In this document: piece after piece, positions 7,234 through 16,268 of the stretch | Layout: the number at the start of each line of letters is the position of its first letter | How positions within the stretch are numbered: position 1 is the first letter of the stretch | NCBI GenBank assembly: GCA_003220615.1 | Contig: QHTB01000133.1 | Location: forward strand, 51,972 to 115,971 | Length of the DNA stretch: 64,000 bases | Reading direction: 5' to 3' | From: Candidatus Rokuibacteriota bacterium | GTDB taxonomy: Bacteria; Methylomirabilota; Methylomirabilia; Rokubacteriales; CSP1-6 | Translations under genes and position numbers: made by a program | The notes under the pieces: generated by a model | Told to the model about the DNA's origin: nothing | Databases searched by the model: none | Seen by the model: the letters and a program-made list of their open reading frames with translations, nothing else

Positions 7234-9350
7234 GAGGGCGGCACCTCCTCATCACCGAGCCGGCGCGCGTACAGCTCGATGGAAGGCGCCGCCAGGCAAC
7301 GGCTCGCCGTGACGGCATGCAGCGTGGCCGCCACCGTCTCACCCGCTCCGCGGAACCAGCGTGGGAGTCCGGGCGCGCGGCTGTCGGCCGCTGAGGGCCC
7401 CTCCGCGCTCAGCGGTGAATTCCGCAGCGAGAGGACGTGGAACCCGGACCGCTCCACCAGCCGGCGGAGTCCGCGGGCGGTGAACCCGAAGACGTGGAAG
7501 ACCGGATAGGCTCCGAACTTCCCGAGCCACCCGCGACGACCGAGCATCGAGAAGAACTGCGTGGCGCGGCGATGAAACGCCCCGTTCGGCACGCGGATCA
7601 CGAGCAGACCGTCCGGAGCCAGGACGCGATGGGCCTCGGCCAGAGCGCCGTACGGATCGACCAGATGGTCGAGGACGTTGATGAAGGTCACGGCATCCAT
7701 CGACGCGGTGTCGAAGGGCAAGAGGACCGAGTCGGACTGCACGACGTCACACGCGGCCGTCGTCCGCGCGGCTGCGCACATCTCGGCCGCGAGCTCGAGG
7801 CCGACCGCACGCCAGCCGGCGGCGGCGGCCGACGCGACGAAATGGCCGGGGCCGCAGCCGACATCGAGCAGCCGCCTCCGGCTGCGCGGCGGTCCGAGGC
7901 GAGCGATGAGCTCCCCGAAGAGATCGAGCCGCGACGCCGGCACCTCCGGGCGTACGAAGCGCGCGGGATATTCGACCTCGTAGAAGTGTCGGAGCCCGGC
8001 CGCCGTCGGCAGCTTTGCGGCCACCGAGGTGCCGCAGGCCGGACAGGCCCGGTAGTCCTCTCCGCGATGACGGAACCACCGAAGCGGCGTGGCGGCTTCG
8101 CAGGCCACGCAGCGGACGGCGCCAGTCGCCGTGACATTTTTTTCGGTGAGGGTGCCGAGCATGTCCTCCAGCGCATCGACCGAGCGACTCCAGCCATACT
8201 GCCGCTCGGCGTAGGCCACGCAGGCGCGGCGCAGATCGCGCACGACCGCGGGATCCTGCTCGCTGCGCTCGAGGAAGCGACCGATCCCATCCGCGATCGC
8301 CGTCGGGCCGACGTCGGCGAAGAGCAGGGAGCGGTCGAGTGGCTCGAGAATCTCCGGCGTGGCTCCGACCGGCGTGCCGAGGACGGGTGTGCCGCACGCC
8401 AGCGCTTCCACCGTGACCAGGCCGAATCCCTCGAGCTCGCGGGTCGGCAACACGAACGCGTCGGCCGCGCCGTAGTAGGCGGGCAGGTCACGCTCGGGCA
8501 CGAAGCCGAGGAACCGGACGTGCTCGGACAGGCTGAGCGAGATCGTGAGGGTCTCGAGCAGCGGGCGCAGCGAGCCGGAGCCGCCGATCAGCAGGAGCAC
8601 GCGGGGAAAGCGCTCCCGCACGGTGGCCATCGCCCGGATCAGCGTGTCGAGCCCCATGCGCGGCTCGAGGTTGCGCAGCGTGAAGAGGAGCGGGCGATCG
8701 CTCGGCAGCCCCAGCGCCTGCCGCTGGGCCTCTCGCGAGCCGCCGGGATGGAAGCGCTCGACGTCGGCGCCCCCCACGATCTTCACGATCCGCTCTCCGC
8801 TGATGCCGTAGAGATCCCAGAGCAGACGGGCCGAGAAGTCGCTCAGCACCTGGATCCGGCTCGCCCGCTTGAGTGACGCGCGCTCGAGCGTCCAGAGCAG
8901 AGCTGCGCCGGCCCGGCCCACGAGTCCGCCGCGGTGCAGACCCGACATCCCGGTCCGGGACCGGTACTCGAGCGGCGCCGGCGAGTGAAACGTGTAGAGG
9001 CTCGGCAGCCGGCGGCCGAGCGTTGACGTCAGCACGCCGAACGCGCCGATCGGTTGATGAAAATGGAGAACGTCGGCCCCGTGGGCCGTGATCTCGGACT
9101 CGACAGCTCGCCGCGCGCCGAGCACCGAGGTGCGGATGAATGCGGCCAGCGAGCGCCGATCGACCGGGAAGTGGTGAACCGCCACTCCGCCGTGCACCAG
9201 GTCACCGGGCACGCCGCCGTCCGGCGTCCGACTGACGACCTTGACGACGTGCTTGCGCGCGGAGAGCCGGGACGTCTGCTCCCACAGCACGCGCTCGCCA
9301 CCGCCGAGCAGCTGGACTGGAGACACGTCGGACACGACGACGATCTTCAC
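7230..9350 (-). CDS. GT4 glycosyltransferase fused to a zinc-ribbon methyltransferase
   Basis: 706 residues from GTG 9350, which overlaps the asparagine-synthase stop as GTGA. Residues about 1-400 are a complete GT4 enzyme (KIVVVSDVSPVQLLGGGER start, FTLRNLEPRMG, EX7E site EGFGLVTVEALACG near 308-321). After a short linker come a C2-C2 ribbon (CVAC and CPAC, about 414-437) and a methyltransferase core with LLDVGCGPGHF near 492-502. The two halves are in one uninterrupted frame. The coding strand has a run of seven A at the junction, and neither alternative frame gives a sensible separate start. A single polypeptide would couple sugar addition to methylation, as in chain-capping enzymes. Confidence 0.85.
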   Translation of the reverse strand: MKIVVVSDVSPVQLLGGGERVLWEQTSRLSARKHVVKVVSRTPDGGVPGDLVHGGVAVHHFPVDRRSLAAFIRTSVLGARRAVESEITAHGADVLHFHQPIGAFGVLTSTLGRRLPSLYTFHSPAPLEYRSRTGMSGLHRGGLVGRAGAALLWTLERASLKRASRIQVLSDFSARLLWDLYGISGERIVKIVGGADVERFHPGGSREAQRQALGLPSDRPLLFTLRNLEPRMGLDTLIRAMATVRERFPRVLLLIGGSGSLRPLLETLTISLSLSEHVRFLGFVPERDLPAYYGAADAFVLPTRELEGFGLVTVEALACGTPVLGTPVGATPEILEPLDRSLLFADVGPTAIADGIGRFLERSEQDPAVVRDLRRACVAYAERQYGWSRSVDALEDMLGTLTEKNVTATGAVRCVACEAATPLRWFRHRGEDYRACPACGTSVAAKLPTAAGLRHFYEVEYPARFVRPEVPASRLDLFGELIARLGPPRSRRRLLDVGCGPGHFVASAAAAGWRAVGLELAAEMCAAARTTAACDVVQSDSVLLPFDTASMDAVTFINVLDHLVDPYGALAEAHRVLAPDGLLVIRVPNGAFHRRATQFFSMLGRRGWLGKFGAYPVFHVFGFTARGLRRLVERSGFHVLSLRNSPLSAEGPSAADSRAPGLPRWFRGAGETVAATLHAVTASRCLAAPSIELYARRLGDEEVPPS

Positions 9351-11266
9351 GTTCCCGCCTTCCAGGCGGTCGCGCCGTCGAGGTACTCCCGCAGCCACAG
9401 CTCGGTCATCATCAGGGCCCACAGCCGATCGGCGTGAGTCTTGCGGCCGCGCAGGTGCTCCTGGATCAGAGCGTCGACCGCGGCCGGCGCGAACAGACCC
9501 CGCGCCGCGACGACGTCGGGGGCGAGGAGCTGCTCCATCAGCGGCCGCAGATCGGTACGCAGCCAGCCCGCCAGCGGAATCATGAAGCCCTGCTTGCGAC
9601 GCCGGACGACGCTCGGCGGCAGGACGCCGGCGAACGCCTGGCGCAGCAGGCCCTTCAACCGGACGCCGGGAAGCTTCACGCGAGGCGCGATGGCGAGACT
9701 TCGCTCGATCAGGCGGTGGTCGCAGAAGGGCGCCCGCAGCTCCAGTGAGTGCGCCATCGACATGCGGTCGGCCATCACGAGCAGGTCGTCGGGCAAATAC
9801 GTGAGGAGGTCGACACGAAACGCGCCGTCCACGGGATCGCCGTGGCCTTGCCCGGCCCAGGCGGCCCGGTGCCCGGCGTCGACGGGCATCCGCCAGCTCG
9901 CCCGGACGCCGGGAACGACGAGCTTGTCCAGCTGCTCGTCGGTGAAGAAGCGAGTCCACCGCACGTAGCGCTCGAACGGCGGCCGTTCCGCGCCGGCGGC
10001 GAAGCGGCGGAGTCGATCGCCCCAGTTACTGCTCGTCTCCGACTCGGGCAGCAGGCGTTGTCCCGCCCGAGCCGACATCGTGCGCAGGCTTCGCGGCAAC
10101 CGCGCGAAGACTTCTGAGACACGCAGCCCCAGATAGCGCGGGTAGCCCGCGAACGTCTCGTCGCCCCCGATGCCCGAGAGCGCCACCTTCACGTGGCGGG
10201 CGGTCGCCTGGGCGACCATGAAGGTCGGCAGCGCCGAGGAGTCGGCGAACGGCTCGTCGAAGTGGCGAATCACGCTGGGCAGGACGTCGGCGATGACCGG
10301 GTGCAGCGTCTCCTCGTGGTGATCGGTGGCGAATCGCTCGGCGACCTCCCGGGCGTACACGCGCTCGTCGAACGAGGGTGCCGCCGGACCGAACCCGACC
10401 GTGAACGTCGACAGCCGGCCGCTCGTCACCTCGCGGGCGCTGGCGACGATGGCGCTCGAGTCGATGCCCCCCGAGAGGAACACGCCGAGCGGCACGTCAC
10501 TCTCGAGGCGCAGGCGGACGGCTTCGCGCAGCTCGTGGCGGACGAGCGCTGGCGCTTCCTTGGCCGTCACGCGGGCCGCTTCGGTGGCCGCGGCGTCGGG
10601 CAGCGACCAGTACGACGTGCGCTCCACGGCGCCCGTCGCATCGACACGAAGGAGATGGCCGGGCGGCAGCTTGGCGATCCCGGCGAACATCGAGCGGTCG
10701 GCCGGCGTGTATCCGAACGCCAGATAGTGATGCAGCGCATCCCAGTCCACCGCCCGGGAAATCCGCGGATGACAGAGCAGGGCCTTGATCTCCGATGCGA
10801 AGAGCAGCACGCCGTCGCCGCGCCAGTAGTACAGCGGTTTCTTGCCGAGCCGATCGCGGGCGAGCAACAGCCGGCGCCGCCGGGCGTCCCAGAGCGCGAA
10901 CGCGAACATGCCGCGCAGGTGCTCGACGCAGAGGTCACCGTGACGCTCGTAGGCGGCCAGGATCACCTCGGTGTCGCTCGTCGTGGCGAACGACCGGCCC
11001 GCCGCGGCGAACCGGGTGCGAAGCTCGCGGAAGTTGTAGATCTCGCCGTTGAAGACGACGTGGAGCTGGCCGTCGGGGCTCGTCATCGGCTGACGACCGG
11101 TGACGAGATCGATGATGGCAAGCCGTGTCATGCCGAGCCCGATGCGCGCACCATCGTCGCCGACCCACGCCCCCTCGTCGTCGGGGCCGCGATGCTTCAG
11201 CGTCCGCAACATGGCCGAGAGCGTGCTCGGGGCAACGCCGCCGACGTAGCCGGCGATGCCGCACAT
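9347..11266 (-). CDS. asnB: Asparagine synthase (glutamine-hydrolysing) family amidotransferase
   Basis: 639 residues, start ATG 11266 sharing a base with the previous stop. Cys2 is the N-terminal nucleophile (MCGIAGYVGG), and the glutaminase domain has LKHRGPDDEG and FNGEIYNFRELR. The synthetase domain has the PP-loop SGGIDSSAIVAS near 263-274. Length and layout match the AsnB group found in exopolysaccharide and XrtA-type loci, where it may amidate uronic acids or make asparagine for other uses. Its place inside a glycosyltransferase block favours a polymer-modifying role, but that is inference. Both active sites look intact. Confidence 0.9.
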   Translation of the reverse strand: MCGIAGYVGGVAPSTLSAMLRTLKHRGPDDEGAWVGDDGARIGLGMTRLAIIDLVTGRQPMTSPDGQLHVVFNGEIYNFRELRTRFAAAGRSFATTSDTEVILAAYERHGDLCVEHLRGMFAFALWDARRRRLLLARDRLGKKPLYYWRGDGVLLFASEIKALLCHPRISRAVDWDALHHYLAFGYTPADRSMFAGIAKLPPGHLLRVDATGAVERTSYWSLPDAAATEAARVTAKEAPALVRHELREAVRLRLESDVPLGVFLSGGIDSSAIVASAREVTSGRLSTFTVGFGPAAPSFDERVYAREVAERFATDHHEETLHPVIADVLPSVIRHFDEPFADSSALPTFMVAQATARHVKVALSGIGGDETFAGYPRYLGLRVSEVFARLPRSLRTMSARAGQRLLPESETSSNWGDRLRRFAAGAERPPFERYVRWTRFFTDEQLDKLVVPGVRASWRMPVDAGHRAAWAGQGHGDPVDGAFRVDLLTYLPDDLLVMADRMSMAHSLELRAPFCDHRLIERSLAIAPRVKLPGVRLKGLLRQAFAGVLPPSVVRRRKQGFMIPLAGWLRTDLRPLMEQLLAPDVVAARGLFAPAAVDALIQEHLRGRKTHADRLWALMMTELWLREYLDGATAWKAGT

Positions 11267-12402
11267 CAGGCAGAGACCTCGGCGACGCGTCGGCGGTCGG
11301 CCGACACGAGCGTGGCGTACAGCGTCTGCAGACGCTCGACCATCCCGGCGACGGTGAACCGCTCGGCCACCCGGGCGCGCGCAGCCCGGCCAATCCGGCG
11401 CGCCTCGGCACCGTTGTGCAGGAGCGCGAGAGCGGCGCGGGCCGTCGCGTCGGCGTCGCGAGGGGGCACGAGGAGGCCGCTTTCGCCCGGCTCGATGATC
11501 TCAGCCACACCGTTCACGTTGGTGGCGACGACGGGCCGCTCCATCGCCATCGCCTCGAGCACGACGAACGGAAATCCTTCGGAGACCGACGACAGCACGA
11601 AGACGTCCATGGCGCCGAGCAAGGGCGCCACCTCGGCCTGCATCCCCGTCAGCCGGCACGACGACCGCAACTCCAGGCGGGCGATCTCGGCCTCCACCGC
11701 CCCGCGCAGCGGTCCGTCTCCGACGACGAGGGCCTTCACATTCGGCCGGTGCCGTCGCACTTCTGCGACCGCGTGAAGGAACGTCAGCGGATCCTTCTGC
11801 GGAGTGAGCCGGCCGACAAAACCCAGGACAGGTCCGGCGTCGAGGCCCCAGCGCTGGCGCATCCCCGTCGCGGACACGGCGCTGGGATCGAAGTGATCGA
11901 GCTCGATGCCGTTCGGGATGACGAGCGCGCGTCGTGGATAGTTGCGCCCGAGCGCCTCGGCCACACAGACCACCGCCGACGTCAACGGCAACGTGAGGCG
12001 GTCCGCCGCACCGTAGACGGCCCGACGCGTGGCCGACACAGGATAATCGCCGAGCGCGTTGTGAACAGTGGACAGGCGAGCCTTCACGCCCGCCATCGCG
12101 CCGGCGAGCCGCGTGTAGAAGTTCGATCGGGCGCCGTGTGATTGCAGGACGTGAGGAGCGAACGCGCGGATCTGCGCGGCCAGACGCGCGACCGCCGGCA
12201 GGCTCACCAGACGGCGAAGATCCACGGTGGCAACGGGGATTCCGAGGCTCGCCAGGCGCGCGGCCAGCGGCCCCGGCTCCGGCACGATCACCGCGAGCTC
12301 GAAGCGATCACGGTCGAGGTGACGCGCCAGGAGCTCCAGATAACGCTCGCCCCCGCCGACGTCAGCCGACCCCGCGACGTGAACGACGCGAATGCGACTC
12401 AC
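11266..12402 (-). CDS. Glycosyltransferase family 4
   Basis: 378 residues from GTG 12402 (GTGA overlap). GT-B fold with RVVHVAGSADVGGGERYLELL at the N-terminus, an LQSHGARSNFYTRL acceptor-side loop, VIPNGIELDHF, GFVGRLTPQKDPLTFL and the EX7E element EGFPFVVLEAMAMERPVVAT near 278-297. These are standard GT4 features. It lies between the asparagine synthase and another GT4 with overlapping codons on both sides. Substrate unknown; cytoplasmic, membrane-associated action is expected. Confidence 0.9.
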   Translation of the reverse strand: MSRIRVVHVAGSADVGGGERYLELLARHLDRDRFELAVIVPEPGPLAARLASLGIPVATVDLRRLVSLPAVARLAAQIRAFAPHVLQSHGARSNFYTRLAGAMAGVKARLSTVHNALGDYPVSATRRAVYGAADRLTLPLTSAVVCVAEALGRNYPRRALVIPNGIELDHFDPSAVSATGMRQRWGLDAGPVLGFVGRLTPQKDPLTFLHAVAEVRRHRPNVKALVVGDGPLRGAVEAEIARLELRSSCRLTGMQAEVAPLLGAMDVFVLSSVSEGFPFVVLEAMAMERPVVATNVNGVAEIIEPGESGLLVPPRDADATARAALALLHNGAEARRIGRAARARVAERFTVAGMVERLQTLYATLVSADRRRVAEVSA

Positions 12403-13571
12403 CGCGCGCTGACCTCAGAGCTCGACCGCACAGAGCTCTCGAGAGCACCGGCGAGTCGACGCCAGCTGTGGTGGCGGCACACGTGGTCGCGCCCGCGTCG
12501 CCCCAGCTCGGCCCGTCGCTCGGGTCGCTCGAGCAGGTCACCGAGGGCCTGGGCGAGCGCGCCGGCGTCGTCGGGTGGCACGAGCGTCAGCGCGCCACTG
12601 TCGTCGGCCAGACTCCTCACGGACAGGAGATCAGAGGCGACGACCGGGCGGGCGCACGCCATGACGTCGAGCACCTTGAACGGTGACGTCTCTCCGCGAT
12701 CACCCGTGAACGGTGCGGCCAGCACGTCCATGGCGTTGAGGTAGACGGGGACGCGCGTATACGGCACCTGGCCGGTGAACCGGACAGCGCCGTCGAGCCC
12801 CAGGCGCTCGGCCTGCGCTTCCCACGTCCGACGCATGATCCCGTCGCCGACGATGAGACCGCCGACGTCGGGCCGCCACTGGTGAAGACGCGCCAGCGCC
12901 CCAAGGAGCGTGCCGACTCCCTGGTGACGATAGAAGAGCCCCACGAAGCCGACTGTCGGTCGGGCAGGATCGAGCCCGATCTCACGCCGACAGCGGGCGA
13001 CATCATCGGGAGCGAAATGGTCGGGATCCGTGCCGCTCGGAATCACGCACACGCGATCGGCCGGCACACCGTAGCGCTCGACGACCATCTGCCGCAGGCC
13101 GGGCGTGAGCGTGACGACCAGGTGCGCGCCCCGCAGGTTGATCCGCTCGACGCGCCTGAAGAGCTGTCGCTTCCATCGCGGCGCCCGCTCCTGCTCGAGG
13201 AACTGGAGGCCGTCGGCGTTGACCTCGACGACCAGCCTCGCCCGCACGGCTCGCGCCATCGGCAGCGGCAGGAGGTTGATGTGCGTCCGCATGTAGACGA
13301 TGTCGGGCCGGGTCTGCCGCGCCGCCCTGAGCGTGGCCAGCGCCATCGATACGTGCGCCGTGAGCGGACGGACGACCGCGCGGTCGACGACCGGATAGGC
13401 CGCCGACGGCACGTCGCGCAGCGGTACCCAGCCCGGCAGCCTCGGATAGAAGACGCGCGTGGTGTGACCGAGCGTCTGGAGCGCCCACGCCACTTCCCAC
13501 AGCTTGCGAAAGCCCCCGCTGTCGGGACGCAGCCCCGGCTCGTACGCGAAGTTGAGGAACGACCAGTCCAT
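12399..13571 (-). CDS. Glycosyltransferase family 4
   Basis: 390 residues from ATG 13571 (TGATG junction with the methyltransferase gene). Similarity starts at MDWSFLNFAYEPGLRPDSGG, and the frame upstream of it lies inside the neighbour and was left out. The GT4 donor domain shows VCVIPSGTDPDHF, VGFVGLFYRHQGVGTLL, LIVGDGIMRRTWE and ETSPFKVLDVMACARPVVAS, the last being the EX7E-type region near 297-316. A WKRQLFRRVERINLRGAH patch could contact the membrane. Substrate unknown. Confidence 0.88.
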   Translation of the reverse strand: MDWSFLNFAYEPGLRPDSGGFRKLWEVAWALQTLGHTTRVFYPRLPGWVPLRDVPSAAYPVVDRAVVRPLTAHVSMALATLRAARQTRPDIVYMRTHINLLPLPMARAVRARLVVEVNADGLQFLEQERAPRWKRQLFRRVERINLRGAHLVVTLTPGLRQMVVERYGVPADRVCVIPSGTDPDHFAPDDVARCRREIGLDPARPTVGFVGLFYRHQGVGTLLGALARLHQWRPDVGGLIVGDGIMRRTWEAQAERLGLDGAVRFTGQVPYTRVPVYLNAMDVLAAPFTGDRGETSPFKVLDVMACARPVVASDLLSVRSLADDSGALTLVPPDDAGALAQALGDLLERPERRAELGRRGRDHVCRHHSWRRLAGALESSVRSSSEVSAR

Positions 13572-14383
13572 CAGCCGCGGGCTCCGACGGCGCTCACGTG
13601 GGCCGGCCGACCGGCCACGGCCATCCGGCGCGCGACGATCGCGACTCCGTTTCCGCGACGTCCGCCCCACCACCATTCCAGCCGCGCGGCCAGCGCGAGA
13701 AACGGCAGGAGCGCGAGGCCCACGCCGGGCACGCGACGGGCCTCGGCGAGCATGAACAGCTCCTTGAGCACCGACACCGCCGTCCCGAAGGTCCGGCGCG
13801 TGCTGACGACGGCGAAGCCGGCCGCCCGCAGCCACGAGGCGAGCTGAGCGGACTCGAAGCCTTCGTAGAGGTGCACGTCGCCGGGCGAGGGCGGCCCGAG
13901 CCACGAGTACTCGCGATCCACGCCGGGGAGAAAGTGACGCTGCTCAGCGGCGGGAACGTGCAGATACAGGATTCCGTGCGGGCGCAGACAGTCCGCGAAG
14001 GCGGCGAGCAGCCGGGGCGGATCCTCGACGTGCTCGAGCACGTCGATGGTGTAGATGACGTCGAATGGACCGCCGACGGGAAGCGCGCGGAGATCGCCCA
14101 CGCAGAACGAAACGTTCGGTTCCGTTGGTCGCGTACCCTCGTGAGCGAGGTCGATCGCCACGAAGCGCCAGCCCGGGCGCCGTCGCGCGAGCAGCCGCGC
14201 GAAGTTCGCGCCCTCACCGCACCCGGCGTCGAGCGCCAGTCCGGACGTGGACAGGAATCGCGGGCCAAGCGTCCACTGCAGGTAGAGGCCCTTCACGACC
14301 GTGCCGGCGTGAAGGCCACCCGTCCAACGCTCCACCACGTGCCGTTGCACGCGTCCATAGACACGGCGCAGCAGGGCGGTCAG
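13571..14383 (-). CDS. Class I SAM-dependent methyltransferase, probable CTG start
   Basis: About 270 residues if started at CTG 14383. Motif I ALDAGCGEGANF (near 49-60), acidic motif FDVIYTIDVLEHVEDPPRLL and the post-motif RPHGILYLHVPA define a Rossmann methyltransferase. No ATG, GTG or TTG lies at the upstream gene's end. The CTG overlaps its stop as CTGA, copying the NTGA junctions of this operon, and GGAGG sits 7 bases ahead. The next ordinary start is GTG 14350 (259 residues), which has no visible Shine-Dalgarno site. The C-terminal part has two hydrophobic stretches (VGLALLPFLALAARLEWWW), suggesting membrane association. Acceptor unknown, probably a sugar or lipid-linked intermediate. 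Confidence 0.8.
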   Translation of the reverse strand: MTALLRRVYGRVQRHVVERWTGGLHAGTVVKGLYLQWTLGPRFLSTSGLALDAGCGEGANFARLLARRRPGWRFVAIDLAHEGTRPTEPNVSFCVGDLRALPVGGPFDVIYTIDVLEHVEDPPRLLAAFADCLRPHGILYLHVPAAEQRHFLPGVDREYSWLGPPSPGDVHLYEGFESAQLASWLRAAGFAVVSTRRTFGTAVSVLKELFMLAEARRVPGVGLALLPFLALAARLEWWWGGRRGNGVAIVARRMAVAGRPAHVSAVGARG

Positions 14384-15324
14384 CGCGCGTCCTCCAGGGT
14401 CTCGCGGCCCACGACGCGGCCGTCCTCCACGCGCAGTCGATAGCGGGGGCGGCCGAGGACGGGCCGCAACAGCTCGGGATGGGCGGGATAGCGGGTCGCG
14501 TCGAACGGAACGAGTCGGCGCACCCAGCCCTGCGTCCAACTCCGAGCCGCGCTCCCGAAATCCTGGCCGTCGAACTCCGTCTTCAGCACGCGGTCGACGT
14601 AGCTCTGGAGATCGGTCGGGCGTGAGCGATCGAGCAGATAGCGCTTCCACAGGTGGCTCAGGAACATGCGGCGATCCGACTTCACGTTGACGTGATAGAA
14701 GCAGGGCAGCTCCCACGCACGCACCGCGTACCACTTCGGGATCTTCGGCGCCTCGTAGCCCTGGGGGTTGTAGGTGTAGCGGACGTGATCCGACGCCGTC
14801 CAGCAGTGGGCGTCGCCGCGCGTAGGATGCGTTGGGTCCTGGTGCCAGAGGTCGCCGGTCACTTCCACCATGCGCGGATAGACGATGTAGTAGCGACGCT
14901 GATCCAGCGCGAGCAGCCAGTCGCGAAGCCGCGTGATGCGGGCGGGCCCGCTCGTCTGGGCGACGAAGTCGGCGTCCCAGCGGACGATGAAGCGGTGGCG
15001 CGTCCGCTCGATGAGCGCGTTCGTGAGGCGGAGGATGTCGGCGTCGGGCATGGTCAGCGTCTCGACGATGCCGGGGAATTCGCGGGCGAGGGCCCGCATG
15101 ATGACTGGCGTCCGATCGGTCGAGCCGTTGTCGCCGATCACGACGTGGTCCGCGAAGCCGATGATCGAGCGCACGGCGGGCTCCAGCCACTCCTCCTCGT
15201 CGCGGACACGGACGATCGCGGCGATGCCAGCCGGCCGTGACGGTGGGGGCAGGAGACCGAGCGACGGCGCCAGCGCGCAGACTTCGCGCACGGCCAGCCG
15301 CGCCTGCGCACCGAGCGCGCTCAC
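14380..15324 (-). CDS. Glycosyltransferase family 2
   Basis: 314 residues from GTG 15324, overlapping the previous stop as GTGA. GT-A fold signs: IAAIVRVRDEEEWLEPAV at the start of the domain, GDNGSTDRT near 65-73 and the RWDADF metal-binding region near 113-118. The C-terminal half (YYIVYPRMVEVTGDLWH, HCWTASDHVRYTYNPQGYE) resembles the glycosyltransferases that share a domain with family 2 and act on soluble or lipid-linked acceptors. The open frame upstream of the GTG belongs to the shadow of the next gene. Donor and acceptor unknown. Confidence 0.85.
   Translation of the reverse strand: MSALGAQARLAVREVCALAPSLGLLPPPSRPAGIAAIVRVRDEEEWLEPAVRSIIGFADHVVIGDNGSTDRTPVIMRALAREFPGIVETLTMPDADILRLTNALIERTRHRFIVRWDADFVAQTSGPARITRLRDWLLALDQRRYYIVYPRMVEVTGDLWHQDPTHPTRGDAHCWTASDHVRYTYNPQGYEAPKIPKWYAVRAWELPCFYHVNVKSDRRMFLSHLWKRYLLDRSRPTDLQSYVDRVLKTEFDGQDFGSAARSWTQGWVRRLVPFDATRYPAHPELLRPVLGRPRYRLRVEDGRVVGRETLEDAR
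14391..14395 (-). promoter_or_regulatory. Shine-Dalgarno site supporting a CTG start
   Basis: The minus strand reads GGAGG at 14395-14391, seven bases before the CTG at 14383 that overlaps the preceding TGA. This spacing is ideal, and the only initiation-like codon at that distance is CTG. Confidence 0.5.
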
Positions 15325-16268
15325 GGCCGTGGCCCCCGCGCGGGCGCCAGCGCCTCCCGCAACAGATCCAGGTTCACGCGCACGCCCTGGGAGGCTCGCG
15401 CAGGGCCGCGCTGGAACGGCAGCGCGGCCAGATGCCAGAGCGCGGCGAGCCCCATTGCTCCGCGAATGAACACCATCCCCGGGACCCCGTAATGCTTGCG
15501 GAAGTAGCGCAAGCGACTGCGCTGCTCCATGAGGAAGAGCCCCGGCGTGTGCACGCCGAGCGTCGAGCCTCGCGTGTGGTGGACCACGACGGCGTCGCCG
15601 ACGTACCAGACTGCGCGGCCGGCCACCCACAGCCGCCGGCAGAGATCGACATCCTCGAAGTACATGAAGAACTCCGGGTCGAAAGCGCCCAGACGCTCGA
15701 GGGCGTCGCGGCGCACCATGAGGCACGCGCCGCTCACCCAGTCCACCGCTCGCGTCGTCGTCGGATCCCACGGCTCGTAGGCGAGCGCGAGCGTCGACGG
15801 GCCGAGCACGGTGCGCAGCGGTCGGACGTTGAAGAGCGGGCGGGCGAGCGTCGGGAACTTGAAGCACGAGCGAATCACGTGGCCGTCGCTCCCGGTGGTG
15901 CGGGGCCCCACGGCCCCGACACCGGGCTGCTGGCGAAGAATGGCGACGAGGCGATCGAGCGTCCCCGGCATCACGCGGGCGTCGCTGTTCAGGAAGCAGA
16001 CGAAGTCAGCGCGGGCCGCCGACGCGCCCTGATTGGCGGCGCGGGCGAAACCGAGGTTGGCGTCGTTGGCGAGCAGTCGCACGGCCGAATAGCGCTTGCG
16101 AACCAGGTCGGCGCTCCCGTCGTCGGAGGCGTTGTCCACGACGACGGCCTCCCACGGCATCGCGGGTGGATGCGCGAACAACGAGTCGAGGCACTCGGCG
16201 AGCAACTGCCGAGCGCGATAGCTCACGATGACGACGGCCAGCGTGGCCGGCGCGCTGGATTGCGTCAT
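15321..16268 (-). CDS. Glycosyltransferase family 2, rhamnosyltransferase-like
   Basis: 315 residues, ATG 16268 with ATGA overlap. Motifs VVIVSYRARQLLAECLDSL, VVVDNASDDGSADL (about 43-56), NLGFARAANQG, FLNSDARV (near 91-98) and FFMYFEDVDLCRRL near 201-214 are the signature of WbbL/RfbN-type rhamnosyltransferases and related GT2 enzymes. The C-terminus is basic with one hydrophobic stretch (GAMGLAALWHLAAL), compatible with membrane attachment. The assignment to rhamnose is by family resemblance only. Confidence 0.88.
   Translation of the reverse strand: MTQSSAPATLAVVIVSYRARQLLAECLDSLFAHPPAMPWEAVVVDNASDDGSADLVRKRYSAVRLLANDANLGFARAANQGASAARADFVCFLNSDARVMPGTLDRLVAILRQQPGVGAVGPRTTGSDGHVIRSCFKFPTLARPLFNVRPLRTVLGPSTLALAYEPWDPTTTRAVDWVSGACLMVRRDALERLGAFDPEFFMYFEDVDLCRRLWVAGRAVWYVGDAVVVHHTRGSTLGVHTPGLFLMEQRSRLRYFRKHYGVPGMVFIRGAMGLAALWHLAALPFQRGPARASQGVRVNLDLLREALAPARGPRP

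Noticed and set aside
8136..8142. Seven-base A run (coding strand) as a programmed frameshift site
   Set aside because: The zero frame already encodes a complete fusion and the shifted frames give no meaningful protein, so no frameshift is needed.
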